Source of the DNA: Mytilus edulis
Taxonomy: Eukaryota; Mollusca; Bivalvia; Mytilida; Mytilidae
Assembly (NCBI RefSeq): GCF_963676685.1
Contig: NC_092356.1
Location: 186,001 to 250,000, forward strand
DNA length: 64,000 bases
Direction of reading: 5' to 3'
Part shown: one piece after another, positions 35,026 through 47,934 of the stretch
How positions within the stretch are numbered: the first letter of the stretch is position 1
Layout: every line of letters starts with the position of its first letter
Program-made: the position numbers and the translations under genes
Notes under the pieces: generated by a model
Told to the model about the DNA's origin: nothing
Database searches by the model: none
The model's input: the letters and a program-made list of their open reading frames with translations, nothing else

Positions 35026-36200
35026 ATATAAAACTGTATTTCACAAACTAGTATGTCACTGTGTATTGTTCTTCTAGTCATATATAGATCTATTTTTGAA
35101 ACTTTAAATTTAAATCCAAAGAAATTTTAAAGACTCGAGAATTAATTTTGCTCTAATAATTAATGTAATGCGGATTATCTAGATATATATTTATTGGCAA
35201 AGATTTAAATTTACAACTTCATATTAGCACATGGGGCTTTCACATCAGTTTGGGCCATCATCCGGAATTCTCACAGAATACCTTCAGCTAATGCATTATT
35301 CAAGAAACTTCACAGTAGTATTTGGTTTAATTTTTTGGGGGGATTGGGGTATTATTATATTATTTTGATGTGATGCTAGTCTGTTTAAATATACAAAGCA
35401 AATGAAAAAAAAGTTAAGATATAAAAAATCATATATGAAAAAAGATGTGATATGATTGCCAATAAGACAACTCTCCACAAGAGACCGAGCAAGAGACCAA
35501 ATGACACAGAAATTAACAACTATAGGTCACCGTACGGCCTTCAACAATGAACAAAGCCCACACTGCATAGTCAGCTATAAAATGCCAACAAATGTAAAAA
35601 CAATTCAAACGAGAAAACTAATGACATAGTTTATTTGCCAGATTTGAACAGCGGTAAACTACAATCGCCTTAATATATTATCGATTTGTAGGAGTTTTTC
35701 AAGAAAACTGAGCCGTTTATATGGACACAAATTTGGCTGTAAATAGAGACAATTAAGTCAATACGAACTTCAACAATGAGAAAAACCAAAGGCTCTGCGT
35801 GCTAGAATGCGAACCAACTCTTCGATAGATAACTGGTTAATGCTATAATTATATACTAAAATGAAATGTTGCATTCAGCAATCAACAACCACTTGATGAC
35901 ATGCTCCTGACTTTAACAAGCAGAGGTAACCATACCATAACTTAAATATGCATGCAAAAAACAAAACAAACTACCGTAACGTTTTGGTAAAATGAGAAAA
36001 AATTGTGTCTGTTTTGAATCCTCTAAAATAAAGGATCATAACAAAATTGTATTCGTTTAACTCTCTCTGCATTTTGCACGTAATCACTTTTTATTTTCTA
36101 ACATGTCTGTTCCTGTGTGTTGATATTTATATTCACATTTAAGTTTTTCATCGTCATTACAAAAGAGGGACGAAAAATACCAGAGGGAAAGTCAAACTCG
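35026..36200. other. Upstream of gene C; contains a minus-strand dispersed repeat
   Basis: Positions 35440-35640 are a minus-strand copy of the short dispersed repeat (GATGTGATATGATTGCC, then CACCGTACGGCCTTC). The remainder is AT-rich with no exon. No TATA box at a convincing distance from the gene C start was found. Confidence 0.45.
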
Positions 36201-36700
36201 TCTATATTAAAAAGAAAATAAACTGACTAACGCCATGGCTAAAAATAAAAAGACAAACAGACAAATAAAAGTACTAAGCAACAAGAGCCACACCACAAAA
36301 CTGGGGGGGGGGGGGGGGGGGGTGATCTCAGGTGCTCCGGAAGGGTAAGCAGGTCCTGCTCCAAATGTGGCACCCGTCGTTTTGCTTATGTTATTACAAA
36401 TTCGGTAAATAGTCTAATTTGGTAGGTCACATTCTTGAAAAGGGAAAGGGTATTTTAGTTACGACATAAGGAACATATCCGATACTATCTGTGAAACAGT
36501 TATTCCATAACGGTCAACCAACTCGTGATGGCATCTGTAAAATTTACGAAGGGATGATTTCAACTTCACCATTTGGAACTCTTGGTTTAATAGCTTCCTT
36601 GTGAGTAGCAATCCTCTATCAAGGACATCAATATAGGAAATACAAGCTACGGAATATCGTATCAATTGGGAGATACATGTATATAATGTAAACTGATGTC
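36200..36700 (-). mobile_element. PLE 3' fragment, minus strand, with poly-G expansion
   Basis: Minus-strand 36665-36459 encodes the C-terminal reverse transcriptase segment (LLLTRKLLNQEFQMVKL, LVDRYGITVSQIVSDMF). The tail lies at 36420-36200. A run of 20 G (36303-36322) replaces the normal CTAGGGGTGATCTC context of the tail. Confidence 0.7.
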
Positions 36701-36954
36701 TTATATTATTGACCGTTAACTTATGTAATATATTTGCTGAAGCTGACTACGTACACCTTACGCGTATACACTAATAGTAGTAACAATCCTTTCCCTTGAC
36801 CTCGATATGATATTATTCACCGAAAACTTAGTTGTCAGTAATAACACAATGACATCTCGTTTTTTCGGGGACTCGCTTTTATTTGTTTCCTGTGGGATGT
36901 TTTGTGGAAAATCGTTTTTTCCATATTAATAATATAAATGTTACAAGCAGAACC

Positions 36955-38617
36955 AATTACAATGAAAGTCCCAACTATGTACTGGCTTCCGAAGCTACAC
37001 AAAAAAAAAACCTTACAAATATAGATTTATTTCATCTTTAAGCCATTGTTCCACTACTAAATTGTCTGTTTTACTTACTAGTACACTTGGTTCAATAAAA
37101 AAACCGATAATAAATTGATCAAATAAAGCCTTTGAAAATAGTGGAATTAATTACTTTTGGAGTGTCAAAAACTCGTTCGAAGTACCTGATAAATCGCATG
37201 CATATATTGGTGATTTTGAATCTGTTCAAAGTTTTGATTTTTCTACCCTTTATACCACTTTGCCTCATATTCTTATTAAGAAAAAATTCACGTCCCTTAT
37301 TAACTGGGCATTTAAAAAGTCTGAATGCGAGTATATAATATGTTCAAACTCTTTTAGGTCATTTTTTAGTAGCAATAAACAAAAGAACTATGTCAATTGG
37401 ACATGCTTTGATACTATATATGCGCTTGAATTTTTACTTGATTACATTTTTGTTCGCTTTGGAGATTCCGTATATCGTCAAGTTATTGGAATTCCAATGG
37501 GGACTAACTGTGTACCACTTATTGCGGACCTGTTTTTGTATTGTTATGAGTTACAATTTATGACTAAAATTAACAAAGACCCATCGAAACAACATTTGAT
37601 ACAAAAATTTAACAATACTTTTAGATATTTGGATGATATATTGGCTCTCAATAATGACGACTTCAGTATGCATACTAAAGAAATTTATCCTGTTGAATTT
37701 ACTTTAAATTAAGCTAATACTAACAATGACCACTGTCCTTTCCTCGATCTTGATATCTATATCATTAACGGGAAGCTTAATACAAAAATTTATGATAAAA
37801 GTGATGATTTTTCATTTTCTATCGTTAATTATCCATTTTTATATGGTGACGTTCCCTTGTCACCATCTTATAGTGTTTATATATCTCAACTTGTACGATT
37901 CGCTCGTGTATGTAACAACGTATTAGATTTTAGCGAGAGAAATGTATGTATTACACCAGGTTTTTCGATATCACAAACTGGTCAAAACATTTACCAAATT
38001 TTATCACCGGTATAAGGAAATAATTCGTAAATATAACTCAACATGCAGACATCTTATCCGTTCAGGTATTTCACACCCAATCTTTTATGGTAATATTCTT
38101 TACAAAGCACAAAAATGTCAGTATTCAGCTCAGAAGCTTACAAAACCTTTAAACAGACTTATTAAGAAGGGATATAGTTACGATACTGTTGTCAGGTCAT
38201 TAAATATTGCATATTTTGGCTTTAATATTGATTCACTTATAGGGTCTTTGCATCGGAACTAAACATATATTTTTTTTAAAAACAGTTATTGGCATGACAC
38301 GGGTTATGTTCTTCTCATATATTTTATGATAGTATGATACTAAACCCCTAGCGGGGGGATTGTGCCTGATATTTATATGATGAAGACATAATCTTTCAAT
38401 CAGTTTAATTGAGGTCTGGAGCTGGCATGTCAGTTATCTGCTAGTAGTCTGTTGTTATTTATGTATTATTGTCATTTTATTTATTTTCTTTTGTTACATC
38501 TTTTGACATCGGACTCGGACTTCTCTTGAACTGAATTTTAATGTGCGTATTGTTATGCGTTTACTTTTCTACATTGGCTAGAGGTATAGGGGGAGGGTTG
38601 AGATCTCATAAACATGT
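36955..38617 (+). mobile_element. Penelope-like reverse transcriptase remnant, longest in window
   Basis: Starts near KVPTMYWLPKLHKK and continues with frameshifts and stops to 37206, then an open stretch with SFDFSTLYTTLPH, VIGIPMGTNCVPLIADLF (motif preceding the palm) and FNNTFRYLDDILALNND (catalytic YLDD). It continues through LDLDIYIINGKLNTKIYDK to HLIRSGISHPIFYGN near 38090. At least two frame disruptions are present, so it is dead. The YLDD and GIPMGTNC motifs assign it to PLEs; I saw no GIY-YIG endonuclease domain. The 3' tail is broken at 38618 by the TTAA element and resumes at 43229. Confidence 0.8.
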
Positions 38618-38621
38618 TTAA

Positions 38622-41600
38622 AGGGAAACTTCGCAAAAAAATCAAAAATTGATATTATGTTCATTCTGTATAAAAATGTTCAAATTCATAGATATTAAAG
38701 TTTTATTCCGCTAGATAAGCGATCACCATCGATTTTAAATTTAGAGTATCAATTCTCCGAGATCCGCCATCTTGTCTTCTTTCCCGATGAATATAAACGA
38801 TATGTCTATAAACCACAAAGAAACAAAACTACAGTAACCGATGTAGTCGTAATTGCGTGTCGATATCTTGTCAATCGTACGGTTGTTTAATACGACTAAC
38901 TAACTTGATACGGAAAATATTCTTACTTTTTTTAAATTACCATGGTCTGTTGTTTTTAAACTGTTGATATTGGAATTAGGTGAAAAGTCAAAGTTGAAAT
39001 CATAAATAAGTGTTCCGTGAAAATTGTTTTCGAAAATCTAATTTGTTCATAATTCTTTAAAGTAATAAACTTTTTTCAAATATATCTTGATCTTCCCTTA
39101 TCTGATCACCAGCATGGCTAAAGGTATTACTTCCAAAGGTATTGTGAGGGGTGTGAGGTGACACGTCCAGGTATTCAAGCGATTTCCTGTCGGGCTTGCA
39201 AGTTCATGCATCGTTTCACTTCTGCAGGTATTGATCAGTGTACACGGCTGATAACTTATAACTTATAACTTTCCATTTTGAACTATCAGATGTATAATAT
39301 ACAACTCTGTCTTACTTGTCATTACTAAACTCATACGCTTGTTTATAAATAACATTTCTGGTGTAAAGAATATAATTCATAATATATAAATCATACCCAA
39401 AAAATAAGATTTGATGAAATTAAAATCTATTTAAATATTTTTTCCAAGGGTGAATTTGGGAAAATGTAATATATAGTCATTGTCAATAGTGAAGGACAGA
39501 TTGGAACAGACCAGAAATATTGATTTAAAAAAATGTACGCACTTGCCGACGATTCGTTTATACGACTGGATATAAAGTTACGGAACTATAGCGCAATTTA
39601 AAATATATACGTGTATACATTGAACATAAGAAAAAAACATATATTTTGAATAAATAGGGGTAAAAGTGTTGTAAATAGACTAGCCAACGTATGCCAACAG
39701 TATGTAATCATCGAATATCGATAGACTACAGTTGTATACCAAAAGAAGAAGAGAACCAATTTGATTTAAATACAGGTCGATGTATAACTTTTGCTTTGGT
39801 TCATTGAAGCTGTGGACCTAGGAAAATCACAGATTTATATTTCAATAAGATTGTTCTCAAACAAAGGAAGGAATTCGTCATCACAATTGTTATATATGCC
39901 ACTGGACGAACACTAATTATCCCCAGGGGATGTGAATATTTTGCTGGGAAACTTTTGAGTATCAAAGTTTCAAATTAATTTAGGGATTTATTTTCTTTCT
40001 TGGTATTCAATAACCGAAAAAATTTGTAAGGGTTCCGCGGAACCCAGTGTCTCGCCTATTTTTGCTGTAAATTGCAGACTCAACAACAATGAGGGAAAAA
40101 ATCAATAAAAATATTCCTCTTGTTACATGTACTATTTTATGATTGCAAGAAAATCTAAGTCCATTTAAAAGTAAATTACAGAAAAAACTGAGTAATCTTT
40201 TTACAAACTTTACTTCTGGATACAATATTATGATCATAAATAAGCTTCTGTCCAAGTTTGGTACAAACCCAGGATAGTTTAAGAAAGTTATTAAAATTTT
40301 TAAAACTTTAACCACAGAGTGAATGTAATGGTTCCCTGGAGAAAAACTAAGTCCATTTAAAAGTAAAATATGGAAAAAATGGATTTATTTATTTACAAAA
40401 TTTACTTCTGGATACTATCTTATGATCATAAACAAGCTTCTGTCCAAATTTGGTACAAACCCATGATAGTTTAAGAAAGTTCTAAAAACTTTAACCACAG
40501 AGTGAATGTAATGTTTCTCCGCAGAAAAAACTAAGTCCATTTATAAGTAAAATATGGAAAAAATGGAATTTTATTTTTTCAAAATTTACTTCTGGATATT
40601 ATCTTATGATCATAAACAAGCTTCTGTGCAAGTTTAGTACAAACCCAGGATAGTTTGAGAAAGTTATTAAAATTCTAAAAACTTTAACTACAGAGTGAAT
40701 GTTTTGTTTCCTCGCAGAAAAAACTAAGTCCATTTATAGTAAAATACGGAAAAAATGGAATTTTATTTTTACAAAATTTACTTTTGGATACTACCTTATG
40801 ATCATAAACAAGCTTCTGTCAAAGTTTGGTAGAAATCCAGTATAGTTTAAGAAAGTTATTAAAATTTCAAAAACTTTAACCACAGAGTGAATATTTGTTG
40901 ACGCCGCCGACGACGCCGACGACGACGGAATGTAGGATCGCTTAGTCTCGCTTTTTCGACTAAAGTCGAAGGCTCGACAAAAAGAATAAATTACTTGTTC
41001 GCTAAATAGGGATATTCTTGTCAGATAAAAGAATTTTAGTTATATTTAAAAAATAGGGAAATATGACATTAAATTGGTTCTGTCTTTTTTTAAACATCGT
41101 TAAAACGATGTGTGTCTAAGGTGAACGCCACAAGAACCCTGTAATACTAGTACGAGAGTATAGCATGTAAACATTCCTTCTCAATAATATGGTTGTATTG
41201 GAAAACTTTTCATACAGATTGACAACTCATTGTCCGATATGCATGTAATATTTGCCACATGACGCCCATAGTTCTTTCTACCATCATCACCTTATTCCTT
41301 GATATTGCTGTAAACATCGATGGTTCACACCCAAACAAAATGGGAGTAATGAACCTTCAGAGCTTCTCCGTGTTATACACTTGTGAAATATATAGACGAA
41401 ATTTCTGTATTGAAATGAATCTACATCTCACAAACAGGATTTTCAAATAACGATTTTGAGTAATCACCTTACAAACCAATATAAACGTATGGCAAGATAT
41501 AACCATGAAGGAATTTAGTTTTTGTCAGAACTCATCACTATATCATAAACATATACGTATATATATGCATACAGTTTCAAATATCAAGAACAAGCGGTCG

Positions 41601-43224
41601 ATGTCGATAGTCCGTTTTCTAACTGTTCAGAGTTAGACGTGTCACTTGTTCATTCTTGGAAGCCTTCATATTCCCCGTCTAACGATGGGGACTCTTTCTG
41701 ATTGTGTTGACCTTAAATGCTTGTATGGTAATTCTGTCGTTTATCTGTACAAGCGGTTGCATTTCCTCTCCTTTCCCAACAAACAAACGAACGAAACGCT
41801 ACTAGTCTGCTTTCTCTGGAGCTCATCCTCAATGGCTCTTATACGTCAGGAAACTTACATGTATACTAATAATGATTGTTTCAAGAACAACGATGTATGG
41901 ACGAACTATTCTAAATTCGTCAATATCAGTTATGCATGACTAAAATATAACTTTTATTACAACTACTGTATTACTTATTTGGATTAATGACGGCTATCAT
42001 GTTCAACATTGCACAAATATTATCATAGAATTTAAAAAAAACCCCTCAAAAATCCTCAAAAGAAATAATGCCTTAGCTTAGATAATTGGTATTCTTTTCA
42101 CAAAAAGTTCGTGTAAATGATTGTCAAATGAATTTAATTATGTAAGAATAAAATGTTAAAAAGAAACTAAAAAAAATCATGCATGTTGTATGTTGTATTT
42201 TTTTGTCAATTAAAAACTTTAAAATTGCAATAGTTTTATTAGCATTTAAACACAGCCAGATTTGAATACAAGTTAAGAAATTCCGGTAAAGTCAATGATA
42301 TCAAACAGATGTACAATGGTATATCAAATTGGGTAATATTGCATTTAGTTTTTATTAAAGATTAAAACTACTATTGTTTGCTTCATATTTGAATCTTTAC
42401 GCCAATTGCCGCTAAGAAAGTAATCAAAAATTGTTTCCTTTTATTTTATACACTTTCGGAATTACGAATCTAAATTTTATTTTCAATTAATTTACACAAT
42501 TTAATTATTGTATCTTTATTCTCATCGTGTATTAAATCTTAGTGTATTAACATCGTGACAGCATACTCTTTCTAATCCTTTCTGTTTATCCTTTCCAAAT
42601 AACAACATTTATACCTGTGTACGCTTGAACTCACACCTGCGGCTAAATAGCTACAAGGTAAACGAATTGACCTCAAGCCGAGAAATATACAGTGACCTTT
42701 ACAAAATAATATACACACTCTGCTCACACATTAGTTGCATTGAAATGATTATCAAAACAATAACGGTAAATAGAACTGAAATATTTTCAGTTCAATATCA
42801 GTAAAAATGTTCAATAAATATTTTATGAAAAAAATCTCAACAATAATTAATTAAATTTATTCAAAAACATTTACTAGAGATAATTTTATAGGAGTTTAAT
42901 TCAATCAATACAAAACGGTATATGCATATTCATTTTCGTTCATTCTTATATTGTGGTTAATAACTACGACCATTCGTCAGCTGTGCGCTTTTAATTACGT
43001 ATATTGTCGATAAGCTATAAGAGTTAAACAGATTTTATTTTTTCCCAGAATTCAATAAATCGGGCTAATACGTCACGACCCACTCGAGAATTCAACCAAA
43101 AAAGTTACAAATACTTGATTTTCTCCGTTATTAGAAGGAATATAAATTTAAAACTTTGCAAATGTGTTTTTTATGTTAAGATGAACATAATTAGATGATA
43201 AGTAAAAAATCGCGGAATTTCCCT
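38622..43224. mobile_element. TTAA-flanked DNA transposon, 4.6 kb, apparently non-autonomous
   Basis: TTAA at 38618-38621 and 43225-43228 flanks inverted termini AGGGAAACTTCGC (left) and AGGGAAATTCCGC (right, reverse complement). Weaker inverted similarity extends further inward (for example TATGTTCAT on both sides). The target is the PLE 3' tail: the related copy near 13340 reads straight through the site. A TTAA duplication is typical of piggyBac and Kolobok families. No transposase-like frame is visible in the 4.6 kb, so it was probably mobilised in trans. It contains a nested tandem-repeat element at 40020-40983. Confidence 0.75.
40020..40983 (+). repeat. Dispersed element with internal array of about 185-193 bp units
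   Basis: One end has the perfect 14-bp palindrome GGTTCCGCGGAACC (40031-40044). The other end has CGACTAAAGTCGAAGG and TCGACAAAAA. Between them four units start with CTAAGTCCATTTA (40155, 40347, 40531, 40724) and contain TTATGATCATAAACAAGCTTC. A short minus-oriented copy is at 46725-47062 and a fragment at 54947-55070. No coding capacity. Confidence 0.7.
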
Positions 43225-43228
43225 TTAA

Positions 43229-43520
43229 CCCCGCCGCAAGTTTGCGCCTGTCCCAAGTCAGGAGCCTCTGGCCTTTGTTAGTCTTGTATGGTTTTCGTTT
43301 TAGTTTCTTGTGTATGATTCGGAGTTTAGTATGACGTCCATTATCACTGTACTAGTATACATATTTTTAGGGGCCAGCTGAAGGACACCTACGGGTGCGG
43401 GAATTCTCGATACCTTGAAGACCCATTGGTGGCCTTCGGCTGTTGTCTGCTCTATGGTCGGGTTGTTGTCGCTTTGACACATTCCCCATTTCCTTTCTCA
43501 ATTTTATGATTTTCGTTTGG
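43229..43520 (+). mobile_element. Resumed 3' tail of the split PLE copy
   Basis: Starts CCCCGCCGCAAGTTTGCGCC and continues to CACATTCCCCATTTCCTTTC, collinear with the minus-strand copy 13345-13065. Short open frames here are repeat-derived. Confidence 0.7.
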
Positions 43521-44001
43521 CTATGTTTTATTTGCATACGTTTGGCCATGTATGATATTTTATCGATTAACCATCCATTTAGCGTGGCTCGGTACTTATA
43601 CATCCCGCCAATGTGTTTGTATTGTCTTTCATTTTTTACTGGTGTGTTTTGTATATGCGACTTTTTGTATTTCTTTGGTTCTTATAACGTGACTCTGTAC
43701 TTTAAAAGATCCCGTCAGTATAATATTATTCTATTTCATGTCATTATGATATAGTTCTATTATAAATGACAAAATACGTTGAACCACAAACGTCAACATT
43801 ATTCAATCGCGTAGCGGAATGAACTATTTGTGGATTCTTATAAATTCTATACAACTTTTGTACTATTTTGAATTTCGGTCTATTTCTGAAATTGATTCTT
43901 ACGTATACTTTTGATTTTTTAACCCTGTATGCTAACATTGCCTATGTGAAATTTTTAAATTGTTTGTATATACAGACCTTCTAAAATTCAAACTGACCAT
44001 T

Positions 44002-44290
44002 ATTCCGTGCGTTCATCGTGTATCGTGCGTGTTGCGTGCGTGCATCGTGCGTGTATCGTGCGTGTACCAATCGTGCGTTCATCATTCATCGTTCCGTGTA
44101 TTTTCCGTGTAACGTGCGTGCATCGTGTATTCTTAATCGTGTATCGTGCGTGTATCGTGTGTGTATCGTGCGCTCATCAATCATTCATTCTTAACCGTGT
44201 ATCGTGCGTGTATCGTGCGTTCATCAATCATTCATTCTTATAACCGTGTATCGTGCGTTCGTCAATCGTGTATAATTGTGTAGATCAGAT
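44002..44290 (+). repeat. GTGCGTGTATC array, left
   Basis: Irregular 11-bp-based repeats (CGTGCGTGTAT with CGTTCATCATTCATC interruptions). They are open in several frames simply because they are repetitive. The array is in the same orientation as the right-hand one, not inverted. Confidence 0.75.
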
Positions 44291-44734
44291 AACGTGCATT
44301 TGTGAAACGTTCATCTCTAATTGTGTAACGTTCATACATTGCGGTTTTTATATTATAGTATAGAGCTCACCAAAGCTTATATTTTTTCTCACGGTTAAAG
44401 TATATGTATATAAATAATTTAAATAAAATGTACAGTCATACTTACTTTCTTGTAGACACTTAATTAACTTCATCGTACATAACGTTCATACAGATTCATG
44501 ACTTTTTGTGTAAATATTTTTACATCTGTAAATATTTTGTGGTTATTCGGTGAATCTTGGCTGGGACTGACACATTTTCATATAACGATACATGTTGTAC
44601 GTACAAACAATAACATTATATTGAAATTTCTACGACAGAAGAGCTAAAATTGGAATTTCTATTCAACTGAGCGAAAATGGACTTAAAAATATACTGCTGG
44701 CCAACTGTTATTTGTTAAAAATATTCTGTCAATT

Positions 44735-45060
44735 AAAAACAGATGTGTTTTTGCAAAATTTAAATGTGGGGTAGCTCCACTAAAAAAATAGAAACTGGAA
44801 AGTATGAAACAAAAGTAGTCCACGAGATGACATGTGTTGTAGCTCTACTATTGAAGATGAACTTCATGTCATTCTTAAATGCCCATTATATGTAGTTTTA
44901 AGACAAATATTATACATTTTAATGAACATTTTAACCCGCGGCTATAATTATCAGATAGCGAAAATTTTATATTTTTATTTAATAACGGCAATGTTGCTGC
45001 TATAGTCGCCAAAAACACCAACAATATTTTATTGAAAAGAAACTATACAAAAATGTTTGG
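44735..45060 (+). mobile_element. LINE reverse transcriptase C-terminal fragment
   Basis: Encodes, with a one-base frameshift, KFKCGVAPL then IETGKYETKVVHEM, then CCSSTIEDELHVILKCPLY. This matches the zinc-finger-like segment after the reverse transcriptase of mollusc LINEs (pattern C-x2-C...EDE-HVI-CP-Y). Short, degraded and 5' truncated. Confidence 0.6.
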
Positions 45061-45874
45061 TTGTAAATCCTAGGTAGATTATAATTCTTCGCTTGTTTGG
45101 CAAATTCCTATGCTACTAAGATATTTTCAAATATTTAAGTTTTGATAAATACCTTTATAAATATCATTTTTGTCTTAGTTTCTGATGGTCACTTGCACGT
45201 TATGTTATTTCATTGAGAAAATACAATAAACAAGATTGTCGGGTAAATGTGGATTGCGGATTAAAATGTTAAATGTCAAATATGAATTAACAAATTAAAC
45301 TGAGTGTTTGAATTCTCTTTTCTGAATTTCATTTAAACTAAGCTAAAATGTTTTGTGGAAAATTGAATAAAAATAAACATTATATGTATTTGAAGGCATT
45401 ATTTTAATTAAACAAATATAAGATCACGCAAATACATCATGTATTATTTTAAATTGAGGAACTTTTAAAACTTGAAATTGGATTTACAAGTTTAAGATAT
45501 AATCTTGTTTTATTGTTGTTTTTTTTTTTTTTTTTTTTTTGATTTTATAAATTAGTTAAATATATGGTATTATCATAACAAGTCTTTACTTGAATGGAAT
45601 AAACATGGAACACTTTCACGGATTCATTTTTTATTGTGTTCATGGTTGCCTATCAATGACACCGTTTTTAATGTATGTCTAAAAGATTATAACCGAAAAA
45701 TAATTTACAATAGTACGTTGTTATTGACTAGGTTGGTCCCCTCCGTAAACATTCAGTATGCATTCGGAACATACATATATTAAGGTATTGTCAAGAATTT
45801 CAATAACGGCCGGGAAACAGACTAGTTGTTAACCTTCTATGATTATTAAAGAATGACGGATGTTGTTTTTTTAT

Positions 45875-47930
45875 CGGTACGTCTAAACACTGCTAAGGAA
45901 TCCTTAGTGCACTAAGACTTTGACTATACAATGCCGCTAAGGACTAGAAGGAGTGCTGTTATATGTATTATTTTTATATATCATGATAGAGATTGATATT
46001 TTATGCATAAATTTCAAATTTTACAGAAAAATAAACGAAATATTCAACATTATTTAGACACGTGCCGGTTTTTCTTTGATATTCCGAAAATCAATGAACC
46101 GTTTGACACGTGCCAAATAACATATATATATATAGCAACTGATTAAACAATGACGATCTATTTTATTTTAAGTGATTTAAAACAATTGTATCGAAAAGAT
46201 TTATGCTTCAAATATTTATAATTAAATGTGTTGTTCTTATTTAAAATGATGAAAAGGACAAATAATTTTGCTGTTGTTTTATTTCTTTTGCAACAAAATT
46301 GTTTTATTTCTTTTGCAACAAAATTGTTTTATTTCTTTTGCTACAAAATTGTTTGCCATAGGAGCACGACTTTGATGTGCGCCAACTTATAAATAAGAGT
46401 GAGGTCAGCTTATTAAAATGTTTATGTAAGATATACGGAGACAAAAGGAATATATATATATTTATAAGTGTTTTGTTTTTATTTTAATTCCGACAAAGAT
46501 GCGTGTAAATACAAATGGTTTCACTAAAAATATGAGTAAATTCCGAAAACCATCATAAGGAACAACTATGTTAAGTTTCATGAAATGGATAAGCGGTTTT
46601 CAAGTTACAGTGCGACATGCGGACGGACGGACATTTGTATACCATAAAACGTCCCGTCAAAATGTTGACGGGCGTATAAAAAAGCGTAGTGCGCCCGTAT
46701 GTCAAAAGAAATCTGATTTGTATGTTTTTTGTCGAGTCTTCGACTTTAGTCGAAAAAGCGAGACTAAGCGAGACTACATTCCGTCGGGGTCTTTGAAATT
46801 TTAATGACCGTTTCTGAAACTATCCTGGATTTCTATAAAACTTGGACAGAAGCTTGTTAATAATCATAAGATAGTATCAGGAAGTTTTAAAACATTTATT
46901 AGATTCATAAACTGTCCTGGGTTTTTACCAAACTTGGACAGAAGCTTTTTTCAATCAAAAGATAGTATCAACAGGAATATTTTATTGATTTATTTCCTCA
47001 TTGTTGTTGAGCATGCGATTAACAGAAAGAATAGGCGAGACACTGGGTTCCGCGGAACCTTTACGATTTTTTTAACAAATTGTCTGTTTAACATATTGTA
47101 TGAGATAATTTATGAAATAATTACTGTGGTGTGTTCATTACTCACTGTTGAAGGCCGTGGGGTGACTTATGGTGAAAACTTCTGTGTCATTTTATTTTTT
47201 GCGATGAGTTGTCTCATCCCAAATCATACCACATCTTTTTCTTGTTATCAAAACTTCAACATGTATTTTCAAAAACTTTAAGAACGATTGTACGAATATG
47301 TATTGAAACCTCGTAACCAGCTTCAACATGTTCATGTGTGGACAAGTATCATTTGCAAATCTATAAAACACGTATTCAAAATGGCGATTAACTGGAAACA
47401 ACAAAGTATACATCAATTTTTGAAAACGCTCCACGAAGAAGTCAAGCTGACGACGGACGACGACAAAGTGATACCAATATACGAACGCAAAATTTGTATG
47501 CGGTCTTTGAAAAACCGACATTAGAACTATTACTCTGTTGACAAATTTATCATTTACTTGAAATGATTTCAAAATACACTTGAGAAAATACTTCTTCGTT
47601 CTGATTTTTTTTTTCAAGAATTATTCATTTATAAGATTCCAACTTTACCGATCTTGTCGATTAAACGTAGGAGGATTCCCGTGTCATCAGTTATGTAATT
47701 TGACACGTGTAAGACGGTTCGTTGATTTTCGGCATATCAAAGAAAAACAGGCGCGTGTCTTGATAATGTTGAATATCTTGTTTATTTATTATTACTTTTC
47801 TATAAAATTTGCATTAAATATCGATATATACCATAATATGAAAAGAAATTACATGTAACAGAATCCCATCTAGTCCTTAGTGGCATGTTAAAAGTTCTTA
47901 GTGCACTAAGGACTCCTTTAGACGCACCCG
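45875..47930. mobile_element. Long-inverted-repeat element 1 (about 2.06 kb)
   Basis: The left arm 45875-46145 and right arm 47660-47930 are inverted copies over about 260 bp. Both outer ends have GCGTCTAAA-like sequence then TCCTTAGTGCACTAAG. Both inner parts have GATATTCAACATTAT and CGAAAATCAA flanked by GACACG motifs. Flanks are T-rich on both sides, so a target duplication cannot be read cleanly. The interior holds a three-copy 26-bp repeat (46268-46360), a minus-strand palindromic-end repeat (46725-47062), a dispersed-repeat fragment (47110-47235) and a 47-codon frame at 47381-47524 (MAINWKQQSIHQFLKTL) of unknown meaning. Confidence 0.65.
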
Positions 47931-47934
47931 TGTT

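Noticed and set aside
40007-40315. 102-residue minus-strand frame
   Set aside because: It lies entirely in the tandem-repeat element and shows no domain or conservation between units.
43300-43603. Overlapping short frames at 43300-43603 and 28100-28258
   Set aside because: Both correspond to the same dispersed non-coding repeat family.
44007-44243. Open frames rich in CVYRACIVR across the GTGCGTGTATC arrays (also 55267-55503)
   Set aside because: They follow from the short repeat being stop-free in several frames; there are no splice or start signals and both loci are arrays.
47192-47617. 141-residue minus-strand frame
   Set aside because: It is antisense to dispersed-repeat sequence and has no recognisable domain, signal or splice context.
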